Shown: positions 35,690-47,683 of the stretch, one piece after another
Layout: each line of letters begins with the position of its first letter
Position numbering within the stretch: the first letter of the stretch is position 1
NCBI RefSeq assembly: GCF_030272615.1
Contig: NC_081410.1
Span: 571,225,152-571,289,151 of the forward strand
Direction of reading: 5' to 3'
Source: Cryptomeria japonica
Taxonomy: Eukaryota > Streptophyta > Pinopsida > Cupressales > Cupressaceae
DNA: 64,000 bases
The notes under the pieces: model-generated
The model's database searches: none
What the model saw: the letters and a program-made list of their open reading frames with translations, nothing else
Told to the model about the DNA's origin: nothing
Translations under genes and position numbers: made by a program

Positions 35690-37027
35690 GATTCCATTCC
35701 TCGAAAATGATAAGATTCCAATGGCTGTCATAAGTGCTTGGTATGAATCTCATAAAAGGATTTATTTTACAAGGTGTCAACATTGACATCTCTTCCATGT
35801 TTGTGTGTAATATAATACTCTTATTAGTGGCAAGATATTTACAAAGACCATAAGACAATATTATATTTGAAATAAGAGTATGATAGCATGGAAACAATTG
35901 TTGACAACATTGCTAGTGTCAGTACTCTTCTTCTCAAAGATTTGAATGCCATAGGTCTGCTTTGATTATATTCTTTGTGCCACTAAGCATAGATTCATGA
36001 TATTGACTAAAAAATTTAAATATTTAAGGTTTGGACAAAAATAAATAAAAAAATGTCACATCATGAACCTAAAAAGACATAATCAGCCTGCAATCAGGGT
36101 ATTCCATGAGGACATATTTATTTGAGCCATTTTGTCAAACAGTTCACGTGCCTTGTCTATGCTTCGACCTTTTACGTATCTTGAATCCTGACACTGTTAA
36201 ATAATTCTTCAAGCCTTTCTGTCAAACAGTTCACGTAACTTGTTGAAGATTACACATTTTGCATACATGTCTACCAGGGTAGCTGCAGCTACAGCATCGC
36301 GTAAAATTCCTTTCCAGTGTCCCATGGTAGATGTCCATACTCCATTGTAAAGCTCCCATATTCACTCGGCCTGGGAAGATACTGGCAAAGGTTGCAGAGT
36401 CTGGGTTTACAACTACCAATCGCATTTGTTTGAGATTTTCTGAATCCTTTACAAGAAACGCATTTTGTGCATATCCTGCAATCAAATAGGTTCCATGCTA
36501 CCACATTTCTTTGAGGCATCTGGTCAAACAGTTCGTGTGACCTATCTATGCTTCCACAATTTGGATGCATATCTACCAAAGGATTTCCCATTGTAAGATC
36601 AACCAGTAATTGCCCTTTGTTATGCTTTGATCGATGCCTATACCCTGTTCCAAAACTCCCATTTATTAACTCCATCGTGAGCATGCCCTTGTCTTTTTCC
36701 TATTGCAGAAACCACTCGCATAAGCAATCTAGCAGGGATAATTAAAATCTTTGCAACTAAGAAAAATCTTCCATGACAACAACGAAACAAGGGGAGTGCT
36801 CGCTTCTTTTGTGCCATCCAACGTTTTCAAACTTTTAGGCGGGAAGTTTTTTTAATTCAAATGTTAACGGTGACTGTTCTTTGAACCGAACGGACGTGAG
36901 GGTATGGACTTTCACCAAAGAAACGGTCGAAACCAAAAATCCATAAACGGGAACGGGATATGTCAGCTAAAAGTTAGAGTGGGCCCGACACACCGAAGCA
37001 GTCAAAGCTTCGAGTGTCCGTGAAGCC
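35690..37027 (-). pseudogene. PPR gene fragment, copy B (inverted, uninterrupted)
   Basis: Minus-strand homologue of 12658-13358 plus 18762-19480, lacking the copia insertion. It starts with an open 59-codon head (ATG 36815-36817, stop 36638-36640) beginning MAQKKRALPLFRCCHGRFFL. This differs from copy A mainly by substitutions and one in-frame 3-bp length change. Then PPR phrases: 'LVDMHPNCGSIDRSHELFDQ', 'MPQRNVVAWN', 'MIAGYAQNAFLVKDSENLKQ' and 'NPDSATFASIF'. Frameshifts and stops separate them. PPR proteins edit, cleave or stabilise organelle RNA; this copy cannot make one. Below about 36100 the homology is noncoding. Confidence 0.84.
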
Positions 37028-37028
37028 A

Positions 37029-37150
37029 TCTCCATTTCTATCTTTCTCTCGATTTCTATCCTTTTACTCCTCTCTTTCACTCATTCTTTCCCTTTCTATC
37101 TCCCCTTCTTTCTATTCTCTCTCCCTCTCTCTTTCTTTCTTTCCTTCTTG
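37029..37150. repeat. CT-rich tract
   Basis: Short pyrimidine-rich stretch ('ctttctctcgatttctatcc' type) next to the end of PPR copy B. The sequence after it, 'gattatcttcctaatttagag' onward to 37230, recurs beside another CT tract at about 55560. Confidence 0.8.
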
Positions 37151-39215
37151 TAAACGTAACATTCAAGTTAGTTGGCAATGAAGTCTGATTATCTTCCTAA
37201 TTTAGAGATTTAATTTAAATCATGTTTGGATCCCTCTAAGTGGATACATAGCTGATTTGAAGCTATCACTTCTCCATTGAGAGCATTGTTACACAAACAA
37301 AATTGTTTTCTAGAAGACCTATCAATTGATCTCATGTATTACAACCAACATTCAGAAACGTATATTATTATCACTATTAAATTTGATTCTCACATTCTTT
37401 CATTTGTAAGCTCTAATATATTATTTTACATATATTATACTATCAACATAATCATTACACCTCCTCTAATTGCGTTCATATATTCCAGAGTTTTATGACA
37501 AAATGAATTAATGGTCTGTATTCGGTGCAAGGCAACAACAGCCCAAATTTTTGATAAATTATATATTTCTATGTGTCTTTGAAACGTTACAAAATTCAGC
37601 CATAGTTTTGACATCATGTTTTCTCTAAATTCTTATATTTGTAAAGGTTGCTGCTGCATCAACTTTTCTATTGATTGATTACTTTCAAAACAATGTTGCT
37701 GTTATTGCTTCTGTAATTTTTAGTTTTCTAATTATTTATTTATTTCCCTAACAGTTTCTAATCTTCAAAGTCAATAATCTAATATTTAGTAGATAGCACA
37801 AGTGGACAAAAATGTACCACTTATAGGTAAGCAGTAAAATTTTGTTTAATTTGATTAATTCTGCAAGTTGGGATGACCGAAACAAAGGCGGATCTGAGAA
37901 AAATCTCGTCCGTATTTTCCTTGATGGCGGTTTTGTGTATGCTACCATTAACGTGTGCTTCACCTGGTCCGATGAGGTACATCGCAGTTAGGGATTTATA
38001 AATTGAATGATGTCTCAGAAAAATGGAAAACAGGAAATCGATGAGACATGATGTTTCCGATGGGTTTCCACAAAGAATAGCCTTGATTGGGGATGACTGT
38101 TAGATGAATATGCAATGCACATTCAATCCATCATCAAAATTAAATACGTGGCAGCAAAATATCAATTGTACGTTATACACACAGAAAAATCAACTTTATT
38201 TCTGAAGAGGGCTTTCCCTTCCAGGGCTAGAAAACAAAAATTCACAGCACACCGACATTTGTATTTGGGCTTGGCAGTTGGCACTCGCGAAGGTTACCAA
38301 ATTCATTTACAACGCCTTTTTTCTTTTTTTGTTAATCATTTCGAAGCCTTGTCAAACAAGCAGCGTTCAGAATTAGTAGTGTATGATGGACAATCATGCA
38401 TAGGCTCAATAATTTCAATCGATATGCCATAAACGTAAAGCGTGCAAGTTTTAAATTTGACCAGAAATGTTAGGTGGGATCCTCATTCACATGGGTGATG
38501 TCATTTTTGTTGTTGTCTAGTGGTATAGAAGTCGACTCACGAGGAGTCTCTCTATCATTCACCCACGCACTATTAAATCTCTTTACAGGTGTATTCATCC
38601 CTCTCCTTGATGTTAATCGTATGTTTTACATCATCGATTTTTCAATTAATGTTATAATTGATTATCCTGTAAAAAAAACTATTTTGGAACCAGAATAAAC
38701 GCTACATGGATGTCATTTTGTTTCTTATGCAATCGTCTCATTTAAATGGATTGTCATGTCCAGTAATTCGGACTTGAGCATAGTCAAGGGATCGACAGAA
38801 AAAGTAAGAAGTAGCACAATATTGTCATGAGGCAGGCTGTCATAAGTTGAAAGGGATGGATCGGCTTTGCATCATTTGGACAACTGCTGAGCCACACAGT
38901 ATATCACGTCTTCTTTCCTTCCCCAAAAAGAAAGAAATGGAAGCTCGCCGTGTCTAACACGCCATCTCTTTGGCGAATTTCAACATGCTATCTTTATCCG
39001 TCAATTTCACATGCCCGTCAATTTGTTTTTTTCCTTTCTAAGGGCTGTCATTTCTTTCATAATGCTTTTCTTCCATTAAAAATCTGTTATCCAGGTTAGT
39101 GGCAATCGTAATAGTAAGAGGGGGGAGAAAAGGTGCATGCGAGAGTCCCATAACGACACTATGAAAGGAGCAAAACACATAAAAAGAAAAAGAGTATGAA
39201 AAGTCAAACCCTGTT
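37151..39215. other. Intergenic DNA, no gene recognised
   Basis: About 2 kb with somewhat more balanced composition than its surroundings. Short open frames (for example 38115-38432 and 38474-38698) have no recognisable domain. Shared phrases with 53850 and 55560 (about 37180-37260) mark a dispersed repeat. Confidence 0.45.
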
Positions 39216-39220
39216 TATTT

Positions 39221-39613
39221 TGTTAGAAGAAGTTAATTTCTTCTATTCACCGCCAGTCTATTCGATAAATCTTTCTCATGCAGATTCATGCAGATTCATC
39301 CCTTCATGCAGTCGAATAAAACTAAGTTTAGTAATTTCTTTATCATGCAAACAATCAGTTTGAGTTCGGTGATAATAAATGATTTGTTGTTTGTTTTCAT
39401 GCAGCTGAGACTTCTAACCTCCATGCATGCACAGTTTCTACCGTCAATCGGTGGATTAATCTTTCCTTGGCTAAGTAATAGTTAGATATTTTAGAAGGAT
39501 CATGAATCTTCTATAATTAAAAGAGGAGTTGTAATGCGTTTTAGAATGAATCAATAATAAAATTAGTTTTGAATGTTGTAGCATACATTGTCTTTACTTT
39601 TTCTCTTCTTTCA
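39221..39613 (+). repeat. 5' LTR of copia-2
   Basis: 393 bp, TGTTAGAAG...TCTTTCA. It is about 39 bp shorter than the 3' LTR, largely because 'aaagagttacttgtgtatgt' and 'ccaccgctcatgcatta' segments present in the 3' LTR are absent here. Confidence 0.92.
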
Positions 39614-39616
39614 TAT

Positions 39617-39628
39617 TGGTATCAGAGC
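39617..39628 (+). promoter_or_regulatory. Primer binding site of copia-2
   Basis: TGGTATCAGAGC, a perfect plant copia primer site for initiator methionine tRNA, 3 bp after the LTR. Confidence 0.93.
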
Positions 39629-39712
39629 TAAGGCTAAAAATATTTTGCAGATCTAAGTCATTTTTTGGTGCAGAATTTTTATGAGAGAGAAAGGAGATTG
39701 CTGTAGCAAGTC

Positions 39713-40235
39713 ATGGCAACAAATAATACTCAAATTTAGCCTCAAATTCCAATCTTCAATGGTAAGAATTATGAGTTTTGGGCAATTAAAATGAAGACTT
39801 TGTTTTGCTCACAAGATATTTGGGATTTGGTAGAGAAAGGTTTTGCAAAACCATAGGACGATGCAATTTATTACAACAAACAGAAAAGATCAACTTAAAG
39901 ATAATAGAAAAAAGGATGCAAAAGCCCTATTTTTAATTCAACAAGCAATGTATGAGTCAATCTTTCCTAAGGTTTTGACAACAACAAGATCCAAGAAAGC
40001 ATGGGAGACTCTTGAGACAACCTATCAAAGTAATACAAAGGTGAAAGTGGCTAAATTACAATCTCTTAGGAGAAATTTTGAAAATTTGCAAATGAAAGAA
40101 TCTGAGTCTATAAACCAATTTATGAATCAAGAATTGAATATTGTGAATCAAATTAGATCTAATGGAGAAGAATTAAAAGATCGAAAGGTGATTGAAATTT
40201 TTTTCATGAGTTTGCCTAGTAAATTTGACTCTATA
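39713..40235 (+). pseudogene. copia-2 gag, N-terminal part
   Basis: Starts at ATG 39713 with 'PQIPIFNGKNYEFWAIKMKT', the usual copia gag opening. It has a stop after eight codons and a frameshift near 39880. It continues with 'SKKAWETLETTYQSN', 'KVAKLQSLRRNFENLQMKES' and 'SLPSKFDSI', then is cut by the nested insertion at 40236. Confidence 0.88.
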
Positions 40236-41155
40236 TGTCATGCCCAAAATTTAGGGCAAAAACGGAATGATTTTTTAATTTTTTTTAATACTAATTAATT
40301 AACAAGTTCGCTAACACAACATGCACTAATGTATTTGCAATATCTATATTCCAGCTAATTCTGATACAAACCAAGTATCGAAATTAATTAAATTTTATTT
40401 GTGGAAAACTAAATGATTTAATTTTATTTTCACACGATACCTAGTCAATAGATTAATTAAATCAAACTCATTAAAAATAGAAGATGAAGATAAATTTAAT
40501 CTCCAATAAGACTATATAGTCTAAAATCCATTTTTAAATCAATAATTATAATAATCGTTTAAAGTGTCATTTAATTTAGATAATTTAATTTACACGGGCA
40601 AAATTAATTACGGGTAGCTATTAACCGACTTTAAAAAGCTAATTAAAAAGTATTTTTCTAGCATCCATTCTAACCTCAAATGAAAGGTGCTTAAATTATT
40701 CCCTTTTAGATCCCAACTTAAAACTAAATACTCTAATTAAATTAACTAAGACAAAATTAGGTATCTACCACACTAAATAAATTTTTAAATATAAGTTTAG
40801 GCTTTATTCAATAAATTTTTCCCAACTTCTTATTGAATATCACATATGGGTATTTAAACACTTGTATCTACATATAAAGACTTACCCATATATATATATT
40901 AGCCTTTTAAAAGGTTTTCCAACTTAATAGCAAATAAGCCCTTCAAACCCTAATTAGGGATTTTTTAAAATTATGAAATGGCCCTAAGTTACTCTTTTAT
41001 TTGATTTATTTATTATCCTAGCCCTACCCGGGCTAGGGTTTAATATATATATTTTTTATTAGCATTTTAATGCAGGGCCGAAACCCATCGACGGCGGCCA
41101 TGGAAATTTTCGTAGGGTTTAAGGGAGCGACGAGGGTGACGAGGTGTCAAGGGCG

Positions 41156-41361
41156 CCACTGTGTGTCCACCAGTGGCGGCGCGGCACCACTGTGTGTCCA
41201 CATAGTGGGAGCCGTTGCGGCCCACACCACTGTGTGTCCACATAGTGGCAGTCACGGCTGACACTATGTGTCCACACAGTGGGAGTCGTAGCGGCCCACA
41301 CTGTGTGTTCACACAGTGGAAGCCGCGAGGCTAACCACTGTGTGTACATACAGTGGGGTCC
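41156..41361. repeat. Array of six near-palindromic 22-bp units
   Basis: Units start at about 41156, 41187, 41227, 41261, 41298 and 41335 (spacing 31-40 bp). Core: CCACTGTGTGTCCACATAGTGG, in which CCACTGTGTG faces CACAYAGTGG with a 2-4 nt centre. Unit 5 pairs perfectly over 9 bp; units 2, 3, 4 and 6 have one mismatch; unit 1 keeps only 6 bp. Spacers are GC-rich (like 'gagccgttgcggc'). The array stands out from AT-rich DNA on both sides. Confidence 0.88.
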
Positions 41362-41392
41362 GCGGCCATACAAGAAACCCCCCTTTTTTTAA

Positions 41393-41510
41393 GTTAAAAA
41401 TATTTTTATTTTTATATATATATATATTTTTAAAAATAGATATGTTTATATATATATATATATATACATCTTTTTTTTTTTATATATATCTAGATATATT
41501 TATATTTATT

Positions 41511-41542
<32 letters not shown>

Positions 41543-41545
41543 TAC
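41393..41545. repeat. AT-rich dinucleotide tract
   Basis: Degenerate (TA)n with T-runs directly after the GC-rich palindrome array. Confidence 0.8.
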
Positions 41546-44087
41546 AACACATTTTATTTTATATTTTTTTTTGAAAAAAAAAACTTAGTTAAAATGAAAT
41601 ACATGTAAACTGCCTTAAAAGTATATTTGTATGAACTTATAAATTACATGCGGCATCCATTTAAAATAAATAGGCTCTAGTATTTTAATTTAAATGAAGA
41701 GGATATAGATGGAAAAATGATTTTTTTCAAAACTTCATTCTACTATATTGTTTTTACAGAAAACAGAAATAATTAGTTTAATTTTTTTTTGTTATAAAAT
41801 ATGCATGCAAATCTAACTTATGCCTTTTCTATTTAATTTTCATTTTGAATGCCTAAGAATAAAATAATTTTCCTACTAATCTATTCATCATAGCACATCG
41901 AATAAACTTTATTTCTAAACTTAGGGAATCCTAATTTAGGAATACATTATTCTGTTCTGCAAAAATACATTTACTGATTTTGCAATATTTACTGTATTAA
42001 ATAGATATTTTTATTTAAAATCTAATAACAACTACAACTCAACTTTCTACAATTAAAATGAATACAGTTTCACAGCTAAAGAAAAACATAGAATTAAATA
42101 AAACTGATTTCTTTCATATTACAAAGACTATTGCGTGAAATTCAAAAGTAATTCTTTTCAAACAGAAAATAGAAATATATCTAGCTTTTTACAACACTAA
42201 AGATATTCTGCAAAATTTATAAGATGTTTCTTTATTTAACTACAATAACAAATCTCATGTCTATATTTCAAATTTACAACTTGCCTCTCATTTCAACAAA
42301 TGAGGGTATATTTCTCCTTTTAAAACTAATAATTACAACTGCACATAAATTTCTGTAACATTAATTTCTTCAACCTTCACTTGTCCTATTCTTTACTCTT
42401 GACATCTTGCATAATAGTTTACAAATATGACCATGGAGTGCTCACCTCCCAGCCTAGGCTAACTGGTAGCCACCTCCAAGCTCGGAGAACCAAGCCCTAG
42501 ATGGGTAACAAACATGCAAACACATAGAAGACAGAAAACCCCCAACTTGGCTACATTGCACCACACTTTAGTGATGACCTTTTCAAGGGTGGTAGTGGAC
42601 CAATACCCTGAGGAGAACTGCAAGTATGGAAAACATGTAGCCACCTCATGGCACAAAAAATACATCAAGAATTTCAACCCCTTATTCCTTATGACCCCCA
42701 AGGCATTCTAGCCTTATATCCCTCCTTATGACCCCCATTGCACAAACAAGCCATGCAGCAAGGGTCACACAAAAATCCCTTGTGATCGCTCTCAAAATGA
42801 GAGTCTCTCACTCGAGGGTTGTCACTGCTACCACCCACAAGATCCTCCTCTCTCCCAAGAGTATGAGGTCTTGAGAAAACTCCCAAAAACACAGACAAAA
42901 CATAATGCAAAATACCAAATGAAATTCCTAAAAAGGACATACAAGAAAACAGATTTCTTACACCAATATACTTTCAAACACATGCAAAGAAAAGAAGTCA
43001 TTTTAAAGAATAATGAAACCAACCTTAATCTGCCCAAATCAACGGATCTTCTTCTTCTACCCTTAGCCAAATTTTCTATTCAAATCTATTCTATTCTTTT
43101 CAAAAAAAATTCTCTTGTCTCCAAAAAATGGAGAGTGGGTGATTACCCTCAAATTTTCAAATTCTTGCTTAAGAAGCTCCTTCTCTCAGTTCTCACAATT
43201 TTCTAAAAACTAAAGAGGAATGTAAGACAGAATGGGAAAGAGAACTCTCATTCGAATAGGAAGGTTTACAACTAGGTTCCAACTTCTAATTTCAATTTTC
43301 GCACAACTCAGAAAAGCCAAATTTTAGAATGTCACAAAGGTCACTTAGGAGTAGAAACTTGCCTAAAATTACCCAACCCTTAGGTATACCTTATGGGCTT
43401 TAGGAAACCCTATTAAACTACCCTTAGGTGTTCATTTAACCCATTTTAAACCCCTCTGAAGTTTATTTTCGGGTCAAACATATGTTGACCTCTCCAAAGA
43501 TTCTTTTCCCAAGGTATTTATGACATCACGTTACATTATTTGAAAAAGCTATAGTTGAACACTTTCCCACCAAAAGACAAAAATAAAACATTTAAACTTA
43601 ACTCCACACATGTGTCAAGTGACACAATAAAACACTTCTACAATTTAAAACATGAAATCGTCTCTTGTGGATTTTACACAATAAATTTAAATAACACTTA
43701 ACACACATGCAGCATATACTGTTACGAATAAAATATAACACAAACAGGGTGTTGTCTCTCCAAATAGAGAACCCCTGGCTTACGAACATACATAAGTCTA
43801 GGTTTGGTTCTCCATAAATTTCCATGGTCACATGGATAACTTCCTGCACATCTCAATTTACACATTAGTACTTTCAAATATCCACATATAATATAATTCA
43901 AAAGAATAACAATACACATCATCACTTGCATACAATTTACATCTGAACAGATTAAATACATCTTTTATCAAGCAATTTCACATAAGCAGTTTCATCCTAA
44001 TTCACATAAACTAAACCATACATCATAGTTCTATTATCATAGTAAAGTCTTGCAAATTCAATAACGACATCTATCATCGCAATATCA

Positions 44088-45907
44088 TCTTATAGTTGTA
44101 GCAATTGAAGAATCAAAAGATTTGTCACAGTTATCAGTAGATGAGTTAATGGGTTCTTTATTAACACACGAATCAAGATTGAATAGAAACAATAATACCT
44201 CTTTTGAGAATGCTTTCAAAGCATAGGGTTCACCAGGAAGAAGAAGAGGAAGATCAAATTCCATAGGAAGAGGAAGAGGCAGAGGTGGACAGATGAATAT
44301 AGATCAAGGAGAAAGGACCAATCAGTCCAAATCATAGTTTCAATAATAGAGGACGAGGTAGAAACCAATTTCAAGAACAATTATCAAGGTTTGATAAATC
44401 CAATATTCAATGTTATTATTGTAAGAAATATGGTCATTTTGCATATGAATGTAGAAAGAAACAATCAGAGTTTGAGAAACCTGGAGCAAATTATTCAGAT
44501 GTATCTAATAATAATTCAAGTAGTTTATTTGTAACATGCAATGTGGCACAAGAAAGATCTAAGTATGTATGGTTTTTATATAGTGGTTGTAGTAACTGCA
44601 TGACTGGTAATAGAGAACTATTTTCTAATTTGGATGATTATGTGAAATTTGAAATAAAATTGGGAAATGATAATGTAGTATCTATAATGGGGAAAGGTGT
44701 AATAAATGTGTTGACTAAAAATGAAGAAAAAAGGTTTATTCTTGATGTTTATTATGTGCCCGGATTAAAGCACAATCTAATGAGTTTTGGTCAATTAATT
44801 GAAAAAGGATATAGAGTTCTCTTTAAGAATGATGTTTGCACAATCTTGGATAGAAATCCTAGTGAAAGGTTGATTGCCAAGGTCCAAATGACCAAGAACA
44901 GGATGTTTCCCCTTCAAATATATGGAATAGAGGAGGCTAATTTCAAGGCAAAAATTTTAGACCAGACATGGCTCTGGCATTTGAGGTATGGACACCTTAA
45001 TTTTAATGGATTGAGTTTATTGTAGAAGAAGAATATGGTAAAAGGTTTGCCACCTATTATGCAACCTACTAATTCTCATGAAAGTTGTATAATGGAAAAA
45101 CAACATAGAGAAAGCTTTCTTGTAGGAAGTTCAAATAGAGCAAGAGTGCCTTTGGAGCTAGTCCACACTGATATGTGTGGCCCAATGCAAACTCCAACTT
45201 TAGGAGGAAGTCTATATTTTCTAACATTTATTGATGATTTCAGTAGGAAAACTTGGATATATTTTTTGAAGGAGAAGTCTGATTCTTTCTATAAATTTAA
45301 GGAGTTCAAATCAATGATGGAAAAACAAAGTGGACTCTTCATCAAGGTACTCAGATCTAATAGAGGTGGTGAATATAGTTCTAATGAATTTTTGGGTTTT
45401 TGCAGAGATTAGGGGATCAAGAAATAATTCACAACAAGGTACACACCACAACAGAATGGTGTAGAAGAGAGGAAGAATGAAACCATAATAGAGATGGCAA
45501 GGAGTATGCTAAAAGCTAAAAATTTATCTAATGATTTTTGAGCTAAAGCAGTAGAATGCGTTGTATACATTTTGAATAGAAGTCCCACAAAGAGTGTTAA
45601 AGACATAATCCCTCAAGAAGCATGGATTGGTAAGAAACATTCTGCATCTCATCTTAGAATCTTTGGATGTGTTGCATATGTTTTAATTCCAGCTGAAATA
45701 AGGAGAAAATTGGATGATAGGAGTGAAAAATGTATTTTTATTGGTTATAGTGAGCAATCAAAAGCTTACAGATTATATAACCCAGTTTCAAAGAAGATGA
45801 TTACAAGCAGGGATGTCATATTTAAGGAGGAAGAAGCATGGGATGAAAATATTAATAGATCAGTCGCAATTGGAGTACCAATACCAAATAATGAAGAAGA
45901 ACAATAA
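44088..45907 (+). pseudogene. copia-2 gag C-terminus, protease and integrase
   Basis: Resumes gag after the insertion. Zinc knuckle CYYCKKYGHFAYEC (about 44412-44453). The protease region has 'FLYSGCSNCMTG' where active enzymes read D-S-G-C. Integrase: 'WLWHLRYGHLNFNGL', a damaged zinc head ('HESCIMEKQH'), then 'LVHTDMCGPM', 'LRSNRGGEYSS' (N for the second catalytic D) and 'QQNGVEERKNETI' with the E. Stops at about 45023, 45410, 45430, 45539 and 45905. Inactive. Confidence 0.9.
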
Positions 45908-46095
45908 GAACTTGTTGATCACCCAAATCAAGGAGGACCAAGCACTCCACCAAGAAATTTTGTGCAAGGTCAATCATCAAAACATGCAGAGCATCGTACT
46001 CCAAAAGAAGGTAATGAGACAACTCCTACATTTGCTAAATCAGAAGGTAAGAAAATAAGAGGCTTGAAAGATATTATGAACAAGGTGAAGAATGC

Positions 46096-47683
46096 TTGGA
46101 TTTTAGATCAAATTTTGCTTCATTCTCTTGTGATCCTATGTGTTTTGAAGAAGCAGTTAAGGAGGAACATTGGATCAAGTCCATGAATGAAGAAATTGAT
46201 TCTATTGAAAGAAATCATACATGGGAGCTCATGGATCTACTAGAAGGTGATGATTGCATTGGTGTCAAATGGGTTTATAAAACCAAATTTAATGCAGAAG
46301 GTGAAATTGATAAACATAAGGCTAGATTAGTAGAAAAAGGTTATGCACAACAACATGGAATTGATTATACTGAAACATTTGCACTAGTTACTAGGCTTGA
46401 TACAGTTAGAATGGTTTTAGCAATAGCTGCTCAAAATAATTGGAAATTTTTTCAAATGGATGTTAAATCTGCATTTTTGAATGGTTTTCTAGAAGAAGAA
46501 ATGTATGTGAAACAACCACCGGGTTATGAAGTGCATGGACATGAAGACAAGGTCTATAGATTGAAGAAGGCGCTCTATGGTCTCAAACAAGAACCTAGAG
46601 CATGGTATAGTAGGATTGATTCATACATGATTAGCAATGGTTTCAACAGAAGTAGTAATGAGCCCACTCTATACACAACGATTAACAAAGAAGGTCAGAT
46701 TTTGATTGTGTTCTTATATGTATATGATTTGATTTTCACTAGAAATTTGTTTGTAGACATTTTTAAATCAGCAATGATGAAGGAAATTGAAATGATAGAT
46801 TTGGGGTTGATGAGATATTTCTTAAGTATTGAAGTTGTTCAATTTGATAAAGGAATCTTTATTTGTCAATCTAAGTATGCCAAGGATGTATTGAGGAAGT
46901 TTAATATGTTGAATTCTAAATCAGCACCAACCCCAGTTGCAACAGGAATAAAATTAAGCAGAGAGGACAAGGGGTCAACTGTTCATCCAACTTTGTTTAA
47001 GAGGCTTGTTGGAAGTCTCATGTATCTCACAACCACAAGGCCAAATATCATGTATGGTTTTATTTTAATCTCAAGATTCATGAACTCACCAAAAGACTCA
47101 CATTGGCAAGTTGGAAAGAGGATATTGAGATATGTTGCAGGAACCAACGGATATGGAATTTTATATTCCACCACTAATGAGTTTGATTTGATTGGTTATA
47201 CTGACAGTGATTTTGCAAGTGATGTTGATGATAGGAAGAGTACTTTCGGATATATTTTTCATTCTGGTACAAGTGTAATATCATGGGCATCAAAGAAGCA
47301 GCCTATAGTCACCCTTTCATCAGCTGAAGCTGAATATGTAGCAGCAACATCAGCAACATGTCAAGCAATCTAGATGAGGAGAATATTGAAGGAGCTATTA
47401 CAAGCACAAGAGGATCCTACACCAGTGTTCTGTGACAACAAATCAACAATTGCATTATCAAAGAACCACGTTTTTCACTAGAGAAGCAAGCACATTGATA
47501 TGAGATATCACTTCATCAGAGAATTGGTCAACAATGGAGAAATCTATCTTGAATTCTGCAGATCTAAAGATCAGTTAGCTGATATTTTTACTAAAGCACT
47601 ACCTAAAGAAAGCTTTGAATATCTACGAGAAAATTTGGGAATGAGTGAAGCTAGAATTGTTAGTAGAAGAAATCAAGGAGGAA
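46096..47683 (+). pseudogene. copia-2 reverse transcriptase and RNase H, plus PPT
   Basis: A long frame (46096-47373) with RT blocks 'GVKWVYKTKFN', 'KARLVEKGYAQQHGIDY', 'MDVKSAFLNGFLEEEMYV' and 'KALYGLKQ'. The active site reads YVYD (46717-46728) instead of YVDD, so it would not polymerise. RNase H blocks follow: 'GYTDSDFASDVDDRKST', 'SSAEAEYVAA', then a stop at 47371, 'FCDNKSTIALSKNHVFH', another stop, and 'KDQLADIFTKALPKESF'. The frame shifts relative to the integrase part at about 46060-46096. A purine-rich 'tcaaggaggaa' abuts the 3' LTR as polypurine tract. Confidence 0.92.

Larger units (their letters stand above)
40236..44087. mobile_element. Nested insertion, probable large solo LTR or non-autonomous LTR element
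   Basis: 3852 bp splitting copia-2 gag between '…KFDSI' and '…VVAIEESKDLS'. It begins TGTCATGCCC and ends ATATCA. Left flank TCTATA (40230-40235) and right flank TCTTATA (44088-44094) look like a target duplication with one extra T. No RT, integrase or transposase motif is found on either strand, and I see no internal pair of long repeats, so a solo LTR is the simplest reading. It holds the near-palindrome array (41156-41361) and an AT dinucleotide tract (about 41393-41545). Open frames inside (for example 42871-43206) have no recognisable domain. Confidence 0.68.

Noticed and set aside
41156-41361. CRISPR array
   Set aside because: Regular repeats with spacers, but the spacers are alike and GC-rich, the spacing varies, and the setting is plant nuclear DNA. 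A tandem palindrome array fits better.
41067-41373. Small proteins encoded in the palindrome array
   Set aside because: Open frames on both strands simply follow the repeat and carry no start context or domain.
42871-43206. 111-codon plus frame in the nested insertion
   Set aside because: Lys/Leu-rich, AT-biased, overlapped by minus frames of equal length, and no family recognised.
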